Source: Ceratopteris richardii (taxonomy: Eukaryota > Streptophyta > Polypodiopsida > Polypodiales > Pteridaceae). Taken from it: a DNA stretch of 64,000 bases. Location of the stretch: positions 143,270,700 through 143,334,699 of the forward strand of contig CM035439.1 in NCBI GenBank assembly GCA_020310875.1, given 5' to 3'. A program made the position numbers and the translations under genes. The notes under the pieces are model-generated. The model was not told the origin of the DNA. It saw only the letters and a list, made by a program, of their open reading frames with translations, and did not search any database. Below are positions 8,719 through 21,530 of this stretch, piece after piece; position 1 is the stretch's first letter; every line of letters begins with the position of its first letter.

Positions 8719-11700
8719 TGTATGCTCAATTTCATAGATAAATCCAGCTTCAACCAAGCGATCTATCTCTTCCTTGATCTTGGTTGCATAGTTGTCATTG
8801 TATGTGTATGGCTTTTGCTTAGAGGGCCTAGCCTCTGAAGTCATGGGTATCGTATGTGAGCATATGTCAGGGTCTACACCTTTCAGGTCCTTGTAGCTCC
8901 AAGCGAATACATCTCTATACTCTCTTAGCAACGCTATCAATTCGTGCTCTTCATCTTCCGTCAGGTCATGGCCTATGTACGTGCATCTCTCTTCTCCTTC
9001 TTCCACGGCTACTACTTTTTTCTTGGTGGTTTCTTTGTTATCATAGGCCTCCCCTGATTGCGCCTCTCGTTTAGGCATTCTGATCATGACTCTCCTCTCA
9101 TCTATTTCATACTTCTTAAAATTTTCTGGGACCTCAAACAAAGATTCTTCCTCTTCTGGTGTGACTTCTCTCTTCTTTCTTTTCTTTCCTTCTTCCTTCG
9201 GGGTCACATGTGTGGCTAGCTTTACATCATTTGTAAGCTCTCCATACCTCTGGGGTTGAAATTCTACTTCATAGAAGTATTCTTCATCTGATGCAAAAGG
9301 TGGGTCCATGATGATTGACTCTAGATCGGAGTCACTTGCATCCTCAAATGCATCAGGGCTAGGTTCACACTCTTCTAACACTGCCTCTCCCATGATCGGC
9401 TCTATGGAGAAGACTGAAATGTCATAGCCATCTTCATCACAGTGAGGTGTCCATTGTTCTTCATTGATGGCTACATCCATTGCTGCTAGGATTTCTGCCC
9501 AGCCGTGGGGTTCAAATTCTTCGTCAGGAAAGACTATAGGTGCATAGGCTGGGTCTTATTGATCTATGTGTTTCTTTTGCACCTACCTCTCTGGCTTTTT
9601 CTCTCTTCTCTTCTTCTACTACTACTTTGCACATCCATAAGTGGGTGTCTTCATGCATCCATGAGGATCCTGATCCTATGGAATGCATCGATTCCGTATC
9701 ATCTTTGGCTCTATGGAGGGGATTCCATTGGATAGGAGGGACATCTCTATGAGAGTAATCTTTGAGATTCACTTTGGTCGTAACACCTAAGTGTTGCAGG
9801 TACAAGGAGTTGGTTCCCCAGTCCTGTACCACTTGTAACTGTCACATAAAGGGTCGTCCCAAGATCATTTCATAGGCATGATTTTTGCTAAAATCACATA
9901 TAGCAAATGTATGCTTGAACTCAACACCACATGTGGTGAGAGTTATTCCTTCTATCAGCCCTAAGGGTCTCTCTATGTGACCATCGGCCATTTGCAATTT
10001 CATCCTCGTGGGCCTGAGTGCTGGCTTGCCCCAACGCTTCCATAGGGAAGTGGTAGCAATTGCAACTCCGGTGCCTGAGTCTAAAATGGCCTTGGTGGTG
10101 TATCCTTGATGGGTGATAGGAAGATATGTGTTTCCCTCTTCGCCCTCACTCATGTCTCCTATCTTGTCCAAGGGTATTTCTGGCACTGTTCTCTGGGACC
10201 CTACCTGGGAACGAGGTTTTGCTATCTCTGGTACTTGTTTGGCTACATGTTTCCATAGCTCTGGCCTTACTTTGAGTAGCTCTTCTAACGTGAGGTTGCA
10301 CTGTACTTTAGTGTTTTTCACTACCTCTGTGTTCCTCGGTATGACTGAATCCTCATTCCGTACCATGACCGTGGGTGCTCTCATACAAGTAGACTTAGCT
10401 TCCCATGGGCATGTGAAGTGGGGTAATTCTTGTAGAGAGTTAGACTCAAAGTCTAATCTTTCCTGAGATTGGGTGCTCTCCTGCTCCTCATAAATGGATG
10501 GGATGTCTTGTGGGAATTGGTCGTGTGCATCATCCACAAGTTCAATGGGAGGAGGGACTTCACTTTCTTTAGCCCATTTGTCTTCTTGAATCTCGCGTAG
10601 GAATTCTGGTGTAAACCGATTCATAGAAGATGATGTGTCTAGCTCCGTAGAGTTAGGCACATGGGCTTCCTGGGCAGGAATGCTTACTCTTTCACTTGCC
10701 TTGTCCTTGTGTTGAGAGGCGGGTTCCTTTTCTGATTGTGCAATCAGCCTCTCTATTCTTTCTAAATGTCCTTCAAAGTGCAACTACGTCTTAGCTGAAC
10801 TAGAGATGTTAAAGAGGCGACTGGCTTCAAACATGGTTTGAGCCAGCTCCACCATCTTAGCATAAATTTTAGTTCGTTCAAGCTCTAATTCTGCTCTAGG
10901 GTAGCACTTTTCATGATCAGTTACGTTTGGCCCTGCTTGGATTCTGGCCTGATATGCTTTGAGCATCATGTTTAGGTCCTCGGGAGTGGGATATGCTAGG
11001 ACTGATCCTACTCTAAGGGGTGGTGGGATTAGGTGAGGCGGGTTGGAAGGTGGCGGGTCGGATGGAGTTGGGAATGGTGGAGGTGGGGTAGTGTGAGAGG
11101 GAGTTTGAGATGTGAGTTCGGTTATCCTAGCTCTCGTTTCTCTTAGGCTTTCCTCAAGTTCGCTCATTTTCTTTGCCCATTGTCTTTTCATTCTTTCACG
11201 ACTATCTCTCCAAGCTCTAGTCCTCTTCTTTGTCATGCTCTCCGTTTCACTAACATCTGGGCTCTTTTCCTGGCCTACGCTTTGGTTCTGCTGTAAGGCT
11301 TGGGCTCTAGTGACCACTTGCACTGGTGCAGTGGAAGTCACACTTCCTGTGGAGTCTACAACTAACCCAACAACATTGATAGGAGTGATTTTCGGCATAT
11401 TGTTAGGATTCTTTGGGCAGTCTCGTAAGAGATGCTCCTTTCCACACTCCTGGCAATAGCCCTGGATCGTCACAGACTGGGGTTGTGCAGGTGGAGGCAG
11501 GGGACAATCACGAATGAGATGATCTCCCTGACATCTGTAGCATGGTCCTCTAGGAAATGGGGGTCTTACTTGCCTAGGTTGAGGTCTAGGGTTGGGGTTT
11601 GCATACATGACATTAGTATACTCGGGCTCCCAATTAGGTTCACTCGGTTCCTCACTGTAGTAGGACTCACCATGTTCAGGAGATTGCATGTAGTAAGCCT

Positions 11701-13972
11701 GGGGACTATCAATATGTGTAGAATCAAAGCTATGGTCACTAGGGTCACTTTCTGAAAGCAATGGAGTCATTGGGACTATGGCTCTATTCAAATTTTCTTC
11801 TGCAGCTGCATACTTTACCGGAATTACATTAGCTGGAGCAGGGGGTTGTTGTGCTAACACAGGCTGAGGCCTTTGTTGGTTTTGGTAGGGTTGGTAGGTT
11901 GGTTGAGGCCTAGCATACTACTGAGGTGGGTACTAGTTCTAGTATCTTCCTTGTTGAGGGTATGGTTGTGGGTACGTCTGCCTAACGGCTTGCTTATTGT
12001 AGGGGCAATCTTGCGCGGTGTGATTGGTATACCTCCGTTCTATGGTGCAGTACTGGCTACTAGGATTTACTTGGGGTTGAGCCATAATGGGACATACATT
12101 CGCCATGTGGTCACCTCCACAAGTATAGCATCTTTTCACCGGGGCAAATCTTGGGATCTGTTTGCTAGTGACACCTAATTTCTGAGCTACTTTCTCTGCA
12201 AGTTCCTCAATTGATGTCGATTGCGAGGAAGAGAGGCTAGAGGCACTATCTGAGTCTTTGTAGATTTTGGAAAGCTCTAGCTCTTCCCCTAGGTTATCCT
12301 CGATGTCAATGCACATGCGTACACACTCTTCTATGGTCCTAGGGTCCTTCATGTACACATATGATCTCAATTTGGTACTTAGCAATCCATCCAAGAACAA
12401 AGCCACTTGTTTAGCTGGCGTGGGTAACTCAGGGACATGGCATCTCTCTAAGTATTGCCTAAATCTTCTTCCAGCAAGTCTCACGGTTTCTTGAGGGGTT
12501 TGCTTGAAGCTGTGAATCAGCGAGGAAGTGTTATGTCTTATGCCACTTTTAGACAATTCGATAATGAATGCCTCTAGAAGTTGGTCTATGCTCCTGAACT
12601 GCATCTCGTTTAGTGGTTGAAACCATGTTAGGGCAGTGTTCCTAAGGGTTAGACCAAAGGCATTGTACTGCGTGAACAGATCTTCAACTTGTTCAGCTCT
12701 CAAGACTTGCCTAAACTCCGCCACATGATCTTATGGATCTCCAGTGCCATCAAAGTAGTTCTTCATGGACTTAACTAGTTGAGTCGGTCTCAAAGTCCTT
12801 GTGTTCTCTCTAGGTCTTGGTAGAGGGAACTCATCCGTATTTCTTTGATTCCTTGCAGCTCTAAGTACCTCAGGCTCCACTCTATTTGGTTCCGTTCTCG
12901 TTCTTTCTCTGCCCCCTGGGTTGGCAAAGCTTACTTCTGGCCTATCTCTACTTCTGTCTCTTTGAGCTCCATGAGCTTGGGATGCTCCAGCTCCTGGGTG
13001 ACCATAGGACACGTTCAATCTTGGTTGGGGGAAAACGAATTCACCCTTCCAAGTGTAAGCATGCCTGTCATGTTCTGTAACCACAAAGATCCTCTCTGAA
13101 GCGTGATCTAAGTAGGTCACTCTGCCTGGGCTATCAGGATCTTTGAACTCATAGATCAGGATTGACCCAACATCATTTGGCCTATTTGATTTATACCTCC
13201 AAAAGGCTTCATCTGTCTCTTGGTTTAGGAGCAGATCTATGCTCTTATTATCCTGGGGAATCCACTCGGGATTGAGGATTCTAGTAAGAACAGACTTCCC
13301 CCTAGGGGTCCTAGGCTCTTCTCCTACGTTCCCTTGCTCTAGGTCACCTATGTCCGTCTCAGGGATCACATTCCCGAATTCATCTGTCCTATCTGGGTGA
13401 CTGGTGACTACATATATGGTTCCTTCTTTGTCCAAGTATGCTCCATTTTCAAACTTTACAGCTGGGTGTTCTATTCCAATGGATTGGTCAGGGTTTTTAA
13501 TATGGACTACGGATCTTCCTAGGCCGTGCTCATAGATGCTAGCACCTAATCAGTTGGTCCTAAGGTATTCCAGCTGTGTCTTGTAGGGGCCTTCAATCCT
13601 ATACAAATATGGCACACCTGTACTTCCTGTAGGTCTGTCCATACCTTGAGACATCTCTGATTCACTAGTCTCAGAGCTAGGGTAATGCGAGTGGTGACTC
13701 AACTGTTGGGTCCAAGACCTAGCAGTATGATTAATGCTAGCCTCTGAAGACCTAAGACTTTGTCTATCTCTTACTAGATGCCGTCCTGATCTAAGGTTCA
13801 TATGCCTATTTAAGTAGCCCCTATTTTGCCCAAGTACAACCTCGTTGCTGAGTTCTTTTGTACCAATTACTTGATTCCTTCTTATGTTGATTATCGTGTT
13901 AATACTATTGTCCGATATCACATCGTCAGGAGCATTTGAGTTAATTTCCGCACTTGAAGTTGATCGTTCCAC
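8719..13972 (-). mobile_element. Element A, main piece: gag, protease and start of RT
   Basis: Minus-strand coding part of the Ogre/Tat/Athila-like element. In element order: an unrecognised upstream frame (about 13550-13972), a gag-like region (about 11940-13435, core EQVEDLFTQYNAFGLTLRNTALTWFQPLNE), three zinc knuckles (CYTCGGDHMANVCP near 12110; CYRCQGDHLIRDCP and CQECGKEHLLRDCP at about 11415-11555), a proline-rich linker, a retropepsin-like protease (about 9845-10120, AILDSGTGVAIATTSLW and YEMILGRPF), an acidic linker, and the N-terminal edge of RT up to the insertion point (YTYNDNYATKIKEEIDRLVEAGF). It is fragmented in several places. The plus-strand relative at 54.4-59.2 kb is closely alike at the protein level. 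Confidence 0.9.
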
Positions 13973-13979
13973 GTTAAGT

Positions 13980-15619
13980 CTTTTCCTTTAAAGTTCTCGG
14001 TCACACACAGGTTATCTCTTAAACTTGATTTCTTAGATAGTCTTTGACTTGTCACGTGCCTATCGTGTCCTAACTTACTCCTAACACTACTCGAACTTAG
14101 CCTAAGCTAGGAATTGGCAAAGGGAGTTGAGAATATTCCGACCTTTCTTGCTGATCCCTTGTTCTTTAGTGCTCGAGAACCTCATTCTCAAGCTTGCACA
14201 AAGCCCTTGCTTTGGATGCTCTCAATAGATCTGTAAGAGTTCCAAAGTTAGCTCAAGACTTAAATTTCCAGAACCAATCACTTTCATTCATGTAACACAA
14301 ACACCAATTTGCACTGTGATTTTTTTTTTTTGGAAAACAACTCTAGAGATCCCTGAATTTTGTTCCCCCTGGGTATGGTCAACTTCAAAATACCCTATCT
14401 AATAATCCTGATCTTAATACTCCCCACGAGCTTTCCAACAAGACAAGAATCACAACAAATGGATTTCGTATGAGAAAGTTATGACTGTTCAGGGTTCTAG
14501 GGTTAAAACAGGGTTCAAACAAGTTAACAATTCACAGGATTTTTTTCTCAAAATGCAAGTGTAGGGACCTCACAAGTCATTAATAGCTTGATAAGTATGC
14601 CCAAAATTACCCCAAAAATATGCAAGATAAAACCCTAGAAATTTGGCCGAAAAAGCCTGTCAATCGCGATCCACAGGTCTGTCAATCGCGATTGACAGAG
14701 GTGTCCGTCGGGGCCTATCGGTCGTGATCGACACGTCAGTCGCGATTGACAGTGTCAATCGCGATCGACAGAGTCGGTCGTGGGTCCTGTCAATCGCGAT
14801 CGATGGTGTCAATCGCGATCGATAGGTTTTCCAGGTTTTTCACGGTGAATTCAGTCAATCGGGGATGTGTTCGTCGCGGTGGATACGTGGCTATGCGAAA
14901 AAGTCAATCAATCGTTGAAATTCAGTCGGTCGCGATCGACGGTGTCAATCGCGACTGACACAGGTGTCGGTCGTGGCTGTCGATCGCGATTGACAGGGTC
15001 CTACGTGGCAGTCACTCGGTCGTGGGGTCTGTCGGTCGCGATCGACAGGTCTGTCAGTCGCGATTGACAGGGTCTGTCGGTCGCGATTGATAGATGTTGT
15101 CAATCGTGGCTGTCAATCGCGATCGATGGTGTCGATCGCGATTGACAGAGAAACATGGAATTTTTCAATTTTGTTTAGTGATTTGGAATGTGCTCTTTGT
15201 GCTCGTCCTAGTGGTGCACTTAGTTTTACCAATTGGTCAAATTTTCTGTCGATCGCGATCGACAGAGGTCGGCGACACAGAGACAGTTTCTGAGTTTTTC
15301 CGTACTTGCGCAGCATGCTGGAGGGGATGATACAGCTGGATCCTGCAAGAAAACTCAACAAACATGCAAAAACAATGCACACAATATTGCTCTCTCGCTC
15401 TCTCTCACAAGTGGAATGAGGGAAATGGAATGGAGAAGGTGATAAGATCAAAACTGAAAATTTTTGCGATGATGGAGATGGAGGTGGGAGATGGCGATGA
15501 TGATGATGGTGATCATGGTGGTGAGGTAAGAAAGAGAAAAATAAGAAGAGTGAAGAAATTACCTACAACGCCAACGTCTCAAATCTATGTCTTACCATCA
15601 CACGCTCGTCCTCAAAGCT
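13980..15619 (-). mobile_element. Element A leader (untranslated)
   Basis: The region between the primer site and gag. It holds a tandem array at 14655-15151, a T-rich tract near 14320 and low-complexity GA/GATG runs near 15475-15530. No protein domain was seen; open frames inside the array come from the repeat itself. It matches the leader of the 52-64 kb relative in position and in parts of its sequence. Confidence 0.7.
14655..15151. repeat. Tandem array of TCGCGA-centred near-palindromes
   Basis: Roughly 20 degenerate copies of GTCAATCGCGATCGACAG-like units, about 18-30 bp apart, with variants TCGGTCGTGATCGACA and TCGCGATTGACAG. Each unit is close to its own reverse complement. One isolated copy lies at 15247-15267. 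The array sits in the leader of element A. Confidence 0.9.
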
Positions 15620-15641
15620 CGATCCCCGACAACGGCACCAA
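15620..15641 (-). other. Element A primer binding site, tRNA-Asp type
   Basis: The minus strand reads TGGTGCCGTTGTCGGGGAT, close to the TGGCGCCGTTGCCGGGGA site used by Athila/Tat elements (complementary to the tRNA-Asp 3' end). It lies next to the LTR end. Confidence 0.8.
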
Positions 15642-15645
15642 AATT

Positions 15646-16130
15646 TGGTGTAGCTCAGTGATGAGTAGCACCTCCTTTAATGTCAATCCGGGAAGACGTG
15701 AGGATGGTATGATGACCTCAAGCAAGTGAAGGCACAAGTGCGTGAGTGCGAAGCACACTAACATGCACACACATACACACACACACGCACACACGGCAAG
15801 ACAAAGAGTGAGAAGCAATGGAGCTCTTTAGATTACTTTCAAAAAGCTCATACAAGTTCAAATCAATTACAAGCTAGCCTCAAAAATGAGCTCTCTAGCT
15901 CTATTTATAGTTTTTGACTAGGTTTTGGCCGTGTCCAGACCTAGTGTTCGGCCTAGTTAAAAATTAGGTTCTCTACCCTATTTGGAGGTTCAAACGAAGT
16001 CTAAAAAATGTGAAAACTGATAGGTAGGTACTTCTAAAGCTCCTCAAGCTCGAGGACTCCTTGGCTTGCACAAAATGGAGCTACAAAAATATGAAATGGT
16101 ATTTACAATGGTTTTTAGTGATGAAAATCA
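15646..16130 (-). repeat. Element A 5' LTR
   Basis: 485 bp, plus-strand TGGTG...AATCA. It matches 52363-52845 in reverse orientation and part of 50675-50933. The TATA box on the minus strand (CTATAAATAG) lies at 15901-15910. A CA-rich microsatellite lies near 15765-15800. The matching 3' LTR is not in the window. Confidence 0.85.
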
Positions 16131-17454
16131 CTATTTTTGTAGGGGTTTCTATTAACATTTTGACATACATTTCTTGGAGCTCCGTACTTGCTCCTTCTCC
16201 TTGTGTGTCCACCTCTTTTATATGTGTTAGTGTCCTGAAAAAAATATTGGCCTACTTGCCAGATCGTCGTTGACTGCTCTGTCTGCTTGTACTTTCTCTT
16301 CTCTCTGACTCTCTTCGTAAGCTTCCTTGCCTTGTGAGTCCTTCAATTCCAACAACGTATCTCGATTTTGTTTAAGTTTTAGCCACAAATCCTCTATTAT
16401 TGAGAAACCTTGCCAGCATGTCCTTAGCAACACCTTCTATTTCTAGCTTCTTAGCTTGACAAGTTTCCATTTTCTTCCTCAGTAGCCCTTATTTATGCAA
16501 AGAAAATGTTGGCAAGTAGTAGATAAGTTAGTCAAAGTATTGAAGTAATCCTCGAATACCAACTTACCTTCATTAAGGAAGTTGTTCCATGACACAAATC
16601 TAGCTTTGCAACATTTATGCGACATTTCAGAGTTAGGCCATAGAGCTAACCAACCAAATCAAGGAGATTCTTGAAAAACAAAATTAATGTAGGTCAAGAA
16701 TTTATCATTTGGAGAATACATTTTCTTAACTTTCATCCATGCTTTCCACAATCTACAAGTAAGATGACTTCAAGATGGACAAAATATTTGAGGGGAGAAA
16801 ACCACATCACATATAATGGTGTTTGTCCATGCTTTGTAGTCTTAAAGCTGGAAACCTTGTATTTTTCGTTTAATAAAAAAATAGACTAGAGATCGATAGA
16901 GAATACACATCTATAAATCTACTTTGCAGCTAGATTATCTACCACTTTGACAAGACAAAACATATCCAATCCTCCTTGCACCTTTGCTAAGAAACAAATA
17001 TCCCAACTTACCTTGGTAATCTATTTGACGTGAGGATGCCCCCCCACCCCCACCCCCACCCCCACAAGAATCTTTTAGCTAAAATAATCACCTAGTTCAA
17101 CTATTTTTTAGTTGGGAGCCAGCAGTCAAGAAGATAGGTCAGGGTAGTGAGTGGATAAGAATTTAGCACAAAAGTCATGTGGGCTAAAGAGCTTTGATAA
17201 TTATACCAAACAAAGAGTTTAGATCTGAATTTATTAACAACCCAATCCTATCTCTGATAAAAAGTAACCTTGAAGCCCATAGGAATACACATCAACCTAA
17301 AGATTTCCCCTTGTTTTAGGATGTCACATCCAATTCTAGCAATACAATGAGGATTACATTATTTGAAGCTTTCAAGCCACTTTTATTGTGAGTAACTTTA
17401 GATCCACTCGCAAGAAAAAAATAATCAAGAAATCAGGAAAGGAAGCACCAGAAT
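16131..17454. other. Old DNA with a LINE remnant and a poly-C run
   Basis: There is no intact gene. About 16480-17035 on the minus strand resembles a LINE (next entry). A C-rich run lies at 17041-17066. The stretches 16131-16480 and 17070-17454 show nothing recognisable. Confidence 0.5.
16480..17035 (-). mobile_element. Degraded LINE (L1-type) remnant
   Basis: Minus-strand translation gives WDICFLAKVQGGLDMFCLV followed shortly by DNLAAK. This fits the W..vC.PK..GGLG....N.ALLAKW block downstream of RT in plant L1 ORF2 proteins. WKAWMKVKKMYSP follows further on. Stops and frame changes are frequent and no EN or RT core remains. The assignment rests on a short motif, so confidence is limited. 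Confidence 0.45.
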
Positions 17455-17855
17455 CAGCTTGGGATGGCAGAGATGCTCAGGCATATATGTGTTGATAGCC
17501 TTGTGTGTCAAATGTGCCATTATTCCTCACATTCGCTCTTGTAAAACTGTTAAGGATGCTTGGAATACACTTACCACATTGTACAAGGCTAGGAATGAGG
17601 CTTATGTTGCTTACCTCCAAAAATAGTTGGAGAGTGAGCATATTTGAATGAAGGTGAATCTATAGACAATTTTCTAACAAAGATAAAAAACTTGAAGGAA
17701 CAGTTGATTTTTGTTGATGAAGTTATACTAGATAGCTCACTTGTGCAGAACGTTCTAAATGGTCTTTTTGATTCATATCAGCATTTTGCATCTACTCTTT
17801 GTTTGATGATGAAAGACAATCCAAATGCCTTGACATTTGAGGAGTTAGTCTCTGT
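17455..17855 (+). mobile_element. Copia gag scrap (element H)
   Basis: Plus-strand gag of a Ty1/copia element, including MNEGESIDNFLTKIKNLKEQL and LTFEELVSVV. It closely resembles the gag of minus-strand element D (QMNEGDSMDSFLTKIKDLKEQL near 28930), so it is the same family. It is short, decayed and ends where element C begins. Confidence 0.8.
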
Positions 17856-17864
17856 CGTCTATCC

Positions 17865-19277
17865 CAAGTCTCAGTTCCCTTCCCGTTGGCTAGCTCTACG
17901 ATATAAGTATAATCTGACTGTACCATATCTAAGCATAATCTCTTGACTAATCGGGAACTAATAACATTATGAGTCGAACCTGTGTCAAAGAGTACCTTGA
18001 CAGGCTGTCCTGCCACGACTCCTCTCATAACAATAAGCTGAATATCTGGGAACCGGTATCCTTTCTGTGCCACTGGCGAAAGCACTGCATCTGGCACAGT
18101 CGGAACCTTTTTAGTGACCGTCATAGCCACTATGGGACATGATAATGGAGATGGGGGATCCCCAAATTCATCGTCACTCCCACCCCCTGCCTGAGTAGGA
18201 TTTATGACTATGGTGGCTGCTATCTTTTTCTTTTTAGGACAATCCTTATATAAGTGTTGTCCTAAGCAACCATAGCACAAACCCTCTTTCATTGCCTTCT
18301 CGTTTTGCTGAGGGGTAAGAATAGATCGGTTATATGCCCTCTCAGCCAGAGCAGACACTTTTCTCTTTCCTCCTGAGACTGTCTGGATCATGTGCACCTG
18401 CTTAGCCTCCCTAGAAGGCTGTGCACTGACCGAACCAGGAGTCAAAGTATGAAGGTCGGCTAACCCTAGTCCATGGGGATCTGTGGCCCTGGGAACCTGT
18501 GCTCTTGTGACCATCCTCATAAACGAAGGCCATCTCTATGGCCTGTGCCAAAGACTGACACCGCTCTTTCCTTACTAAAGGTCGGATAGTTTCTCTAAGT
18601 CCCAAGACAAACTTGTGGACTTGAAGAAACTCTGGAATGGTATCAGGTACTTTAAGAAGTACCTCTCTATACCTATCTGCGTATTCCTGAACTGACTGAT
18701 TCTTCTGACTAATGAAGAACCAGGTGTCTAGTGCCCTAGACCTCTCATCAAGTGGTACAAAATTATTATAAAATAGGATTTTGAATTGATCCCATGTCGT
18801 GGGCTCCTTCTTATCCTGCTCTATCTTACGCCACCACCTATGTGCGACATCCATAAGATTATAAGTGGCCTGCTGAATCTTGTGCCTATCATCAGTGATA
18901 TGACACAAGCGGAAACACTGTTCCCACTTGCTGAGCCACTGCTCAACCGCGTCAACAGTCCTAGCGCTAGTTGAGCCATGATATCTTGGCGGCTTAAGAT
19001 CCTTAAGCTTCCATCTTGCTTCTCTAACTAAAACGCTATCTTTAAGGACTTTTGAAGTTTGATGCTCATCTGGAGCATCTACCTCCATCTCTGGCAGATC
19101 AAAATCAAGCGGCTCTTCATCTTTCTTAGAATCACGCACCTGTTCCAAGATATCATGAAGAGAACTTTCTAAGGAGGAAATTCTATTGTTCATAGCTTGA
19201 ATGGGATCAATTGGAGGTTCAGGCATAATGGATTCTGTCCTAATAGGTGATGAAGGTTCGGGTTCCATGCTAGGCAA
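17865..19277 (-). mobile_element. Element C gag and protease start
   Basis: The N-terminus is MPSMEPEPSSPIRTESIMPEP, followed by a short coiled-coil-like stretch (ISSLESSLHDILEQVRDSKKDEE), a gag core at about 18530-19010, a CCHC knuckle (CYGCLGQHLYKDCP) near 18240-18280, and a retropepsin start with DTG near 17980. It is not a single open frame. Confidence 0.85.
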
Positions 19278-19279
19278 GA

Positions 19280-20363
19280 AACTTTTTCTTTTGGTTTTCT
19301 TTTTTTTTTTTCTTTAAAGACTAAACAAACGTAAATACTACTGGCAAGCGAAAAAAGAACCAGTCAAAGCTTTTGCTAAATAGAAAAAGATAATAGAAAG
19401 AAACTTTAATATACTTTCTAAACTTTGATGCACATGCATGCTAATATTTTAGAAATTTCGACAGCGTAACGACGTCACTTTGAAATCCGAAATAATTTAT
19501 AAAACACGTCAAGCATAAATCATGTGCCGGCAGGCACGATCTATTTTTTTTATCTTCTCGTCGAACACCTGCAATAGAAAACTTTTCCAAATATGTTGTT
19601 GGGCGCTACAGGCCCTCAATCAAAATATTTCTCTTGTCGATACCTGCCGATACTTACCACCTGTAAGAAAAGCTCAAGCTACGCGTAATGCAAAAATAGT
19701 TCTAATATGCACAATCAAGAGAATAACCAACCAAATATTGAATAAATACTTATCTTCGATTTTCTTTGATATTCTTGGAGCATCCAATTGGAGAGCTACG
19801 GGTAGAGTATCGACTCCCTTTTGCTCGTAGATCGCACAAATCTTCAAAAAGTGCTTCGTTGAAGGTATTCAATGAAGAACAATCCACTTCTAACCTCTCT
19901 TGTAGGAAATATCTAAACCCAAAGTATGGCTTATAGCAACTCCGTAGAAAGATCTCTGAGAGAGCTTTCTAACAAGCCCAAGAACTCCAAATTTGGATAT
20001 GATTTGCCCAAATTATGAACAATTTGGATATTTTGGTGAGATTTTGATAACTCAAACTCTGAAAAAAAATATATATTTCTTCACAAAAGAAATCGATTTC
20101 CTCTTCTCTGTGGATGAGCGCGCATCTACCAAGATATCCCATAAGCAGCCATGACAGAAGATGGTCCTCTGGAGCCGACGTACGCACAAGCTTCAATAAT
20201 CCCACATATGCTTATTAACTCCAGGAAACATATATATAGTGCCTACGGTTTCTTCAATCTGAACTGCATGCGCAGAGTCTCATATTGACGTGTAAGTATG
20301 AAGGCGCCTGTCAAATCAATTTTGAAAATACAAACAGTTGGGCTGGGCAATTCGTGTAAGCGG
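19280..20363 (-). mobile_element. Element C leader, left part
   Basis: No coding similarity. There is a T-rich run just upstream of the gag start (19285-19315). The sequence continues at 25510 beyond the LINE, as shown by the duplicated target. Confidence 0.55.
20349..20363 (+). repeat. LINE target-site duplication, left copy
   Basis: AATTCGTGTAAGCGG is repeated at about 25495-25509 directly after the A-rich tail. The length of 14-15 bp is typical of LINE insertion. Confidence 0.88.
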
Positions 20364-20369
20364 AACTTT

Positions 20370-21300
20370 CACTATCCATGTTGTCCTCATTGCTAGTGGT
20401 GAATCCATCCTCTTTGCTTGTAGTATAACCCTCCTGGGGGGTTTCTTTGTTGTCAGGGATCTCTAGGGCGTTGTCGTCGGTATCTACCTCGAGTGGTTTC
20501 CCACCTGGATAGTCAAGTTCGTTGAGATAGCCCTCGGGCTTCTTTTCCTTCTTCTTCTAACTTCAGTAAAGCCATCGGCATCAGCTTGTGGATTGAGGAG
20601 GCCCTTATCTTCCCCTTTCTTGGTCAAGTGGGTCGAATCGTCAAAGTTCTGAGAGGGCAGTCTTTGATCCTGTGACCTTGTTGGCCGCAACGAAAGCACG
20701 CATTGGGGAGGTTTTTGTAAGTGATCGTAGATGGAAGTGAACTGAGATCGGCCTCGACGCAGATTTGTGGGTGCCATCTAGCATTGAACGAGTGTCTTGC
20801 ACCCTCATAGATGAGACCACCAATGTCTTCTCGAGAAGCCAATGGCTTGCCGATGGGGGAGACAATGTCCCACACGAAGTTGTACAGGAAGTATGGGAGA
20901 TTAGGGTACCGGAGCGATTTCGATTTGTCGGGAGTAAAGTCCGGGGACCATCTGAAAAGGCACAGGGTCGCCCGACCGAGTTGCCAGGTGCCAACGCTTA
21001 GGGCTTGGAACGCCATCTCTTCATTTTCAAAGAACTGGCATTTGCTGACGATTAGTCCTCGAGGGAACCACTCTTTTCTTAGCCATTGTCGCAAATAGAA
21101 CTGCGGGTCTACTGAGGGACACGATGGGGGATTCAACACTTTCGGATGCCCCAGGGGCAGCACACGAACCCCCCTCCAGCAGAGCGGCCAGTGTTCCGGT
21201 CTCCCCAGGGCCCTCCAATCACATCGGGGCCTAACACTCCACTTTTCAGTGAAAAGTAATAAGGTCAGAAAATCCCACCAAAACGGGAAGCACACTTCTT
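20370..21300 (-). pseudogene. LINE ORF1, N-terminal and middle part, inverted
   Basis: The minus strand codes for a nucleic-acid-binding ORF1 protein that would coat the LINE RNA. A DUF4283-like domain lies at about 20770-21110 (FYLRQWLRKEWFPRGLIVSKCQFFENEEMAFQALSVGTWQLGRATLCL), followed by a CCHC knuckle (CFRCGQQGHRIKDC) at about 20650-20700. The frame is lost soon after the knuckle, and the acidic continuation (about 20370-20560) lies in another frame. The first 20-40 residues read beyond about 21250 do not look like ORF1 and may come from beyond the inversion join. This cannot work as a gene in its present form because it is cut off from its own C-terminus by the inversion. Confidence 0.8.
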
Positions 21301-21316
21301 CTTTCAAATCTTTAGT

Positions 21317-21523
21317 ATGAAATCGACGATCCCGGAAACGGTGCCGAGCACGGGGCCCAGTTCCCCCCAGCAAGGAGTATCACGCAAAGGAAAGCAGCCT
21401 ATGGAGCTGCCTTGGAAAAGCCCCCACAAGAACCGATTTCTAAGTCGGGATCAGATCCCAGCGAAAAAGAAAGAGGAAGCCAAGAGAAGAAAGGACAAAG
21501 CTCCCTCCCGCAAAGAGGGATAA
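21317..21523 (+). pseudogene. LINE ORF1, C-terminal part
   Basis: A plus-strand frame rich in K, R, S and P (SRKGKQPMELPWKSPHKNRF, KKKEEAKRRKDKAPSRKEG) ending in TAA at 21521-21523. It lies seven bases before the ORF2 ATG, the normal place for an ORF1 C-terminal tail. The ATG at 21317 is probably not the true start, since the inversion join lies nearby. The assignment comes from position and composition, not from a domain. Confidence 0.55.
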
Positions 21524-21530
21524 ACACAAA

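Noticed and set aside
14655-15151. CRISPR-like array
   Set aside because: Units lie almost head to tail with degenerate short spacing and no unique spacers. It is a minisatellite in a plant retroelement leader.
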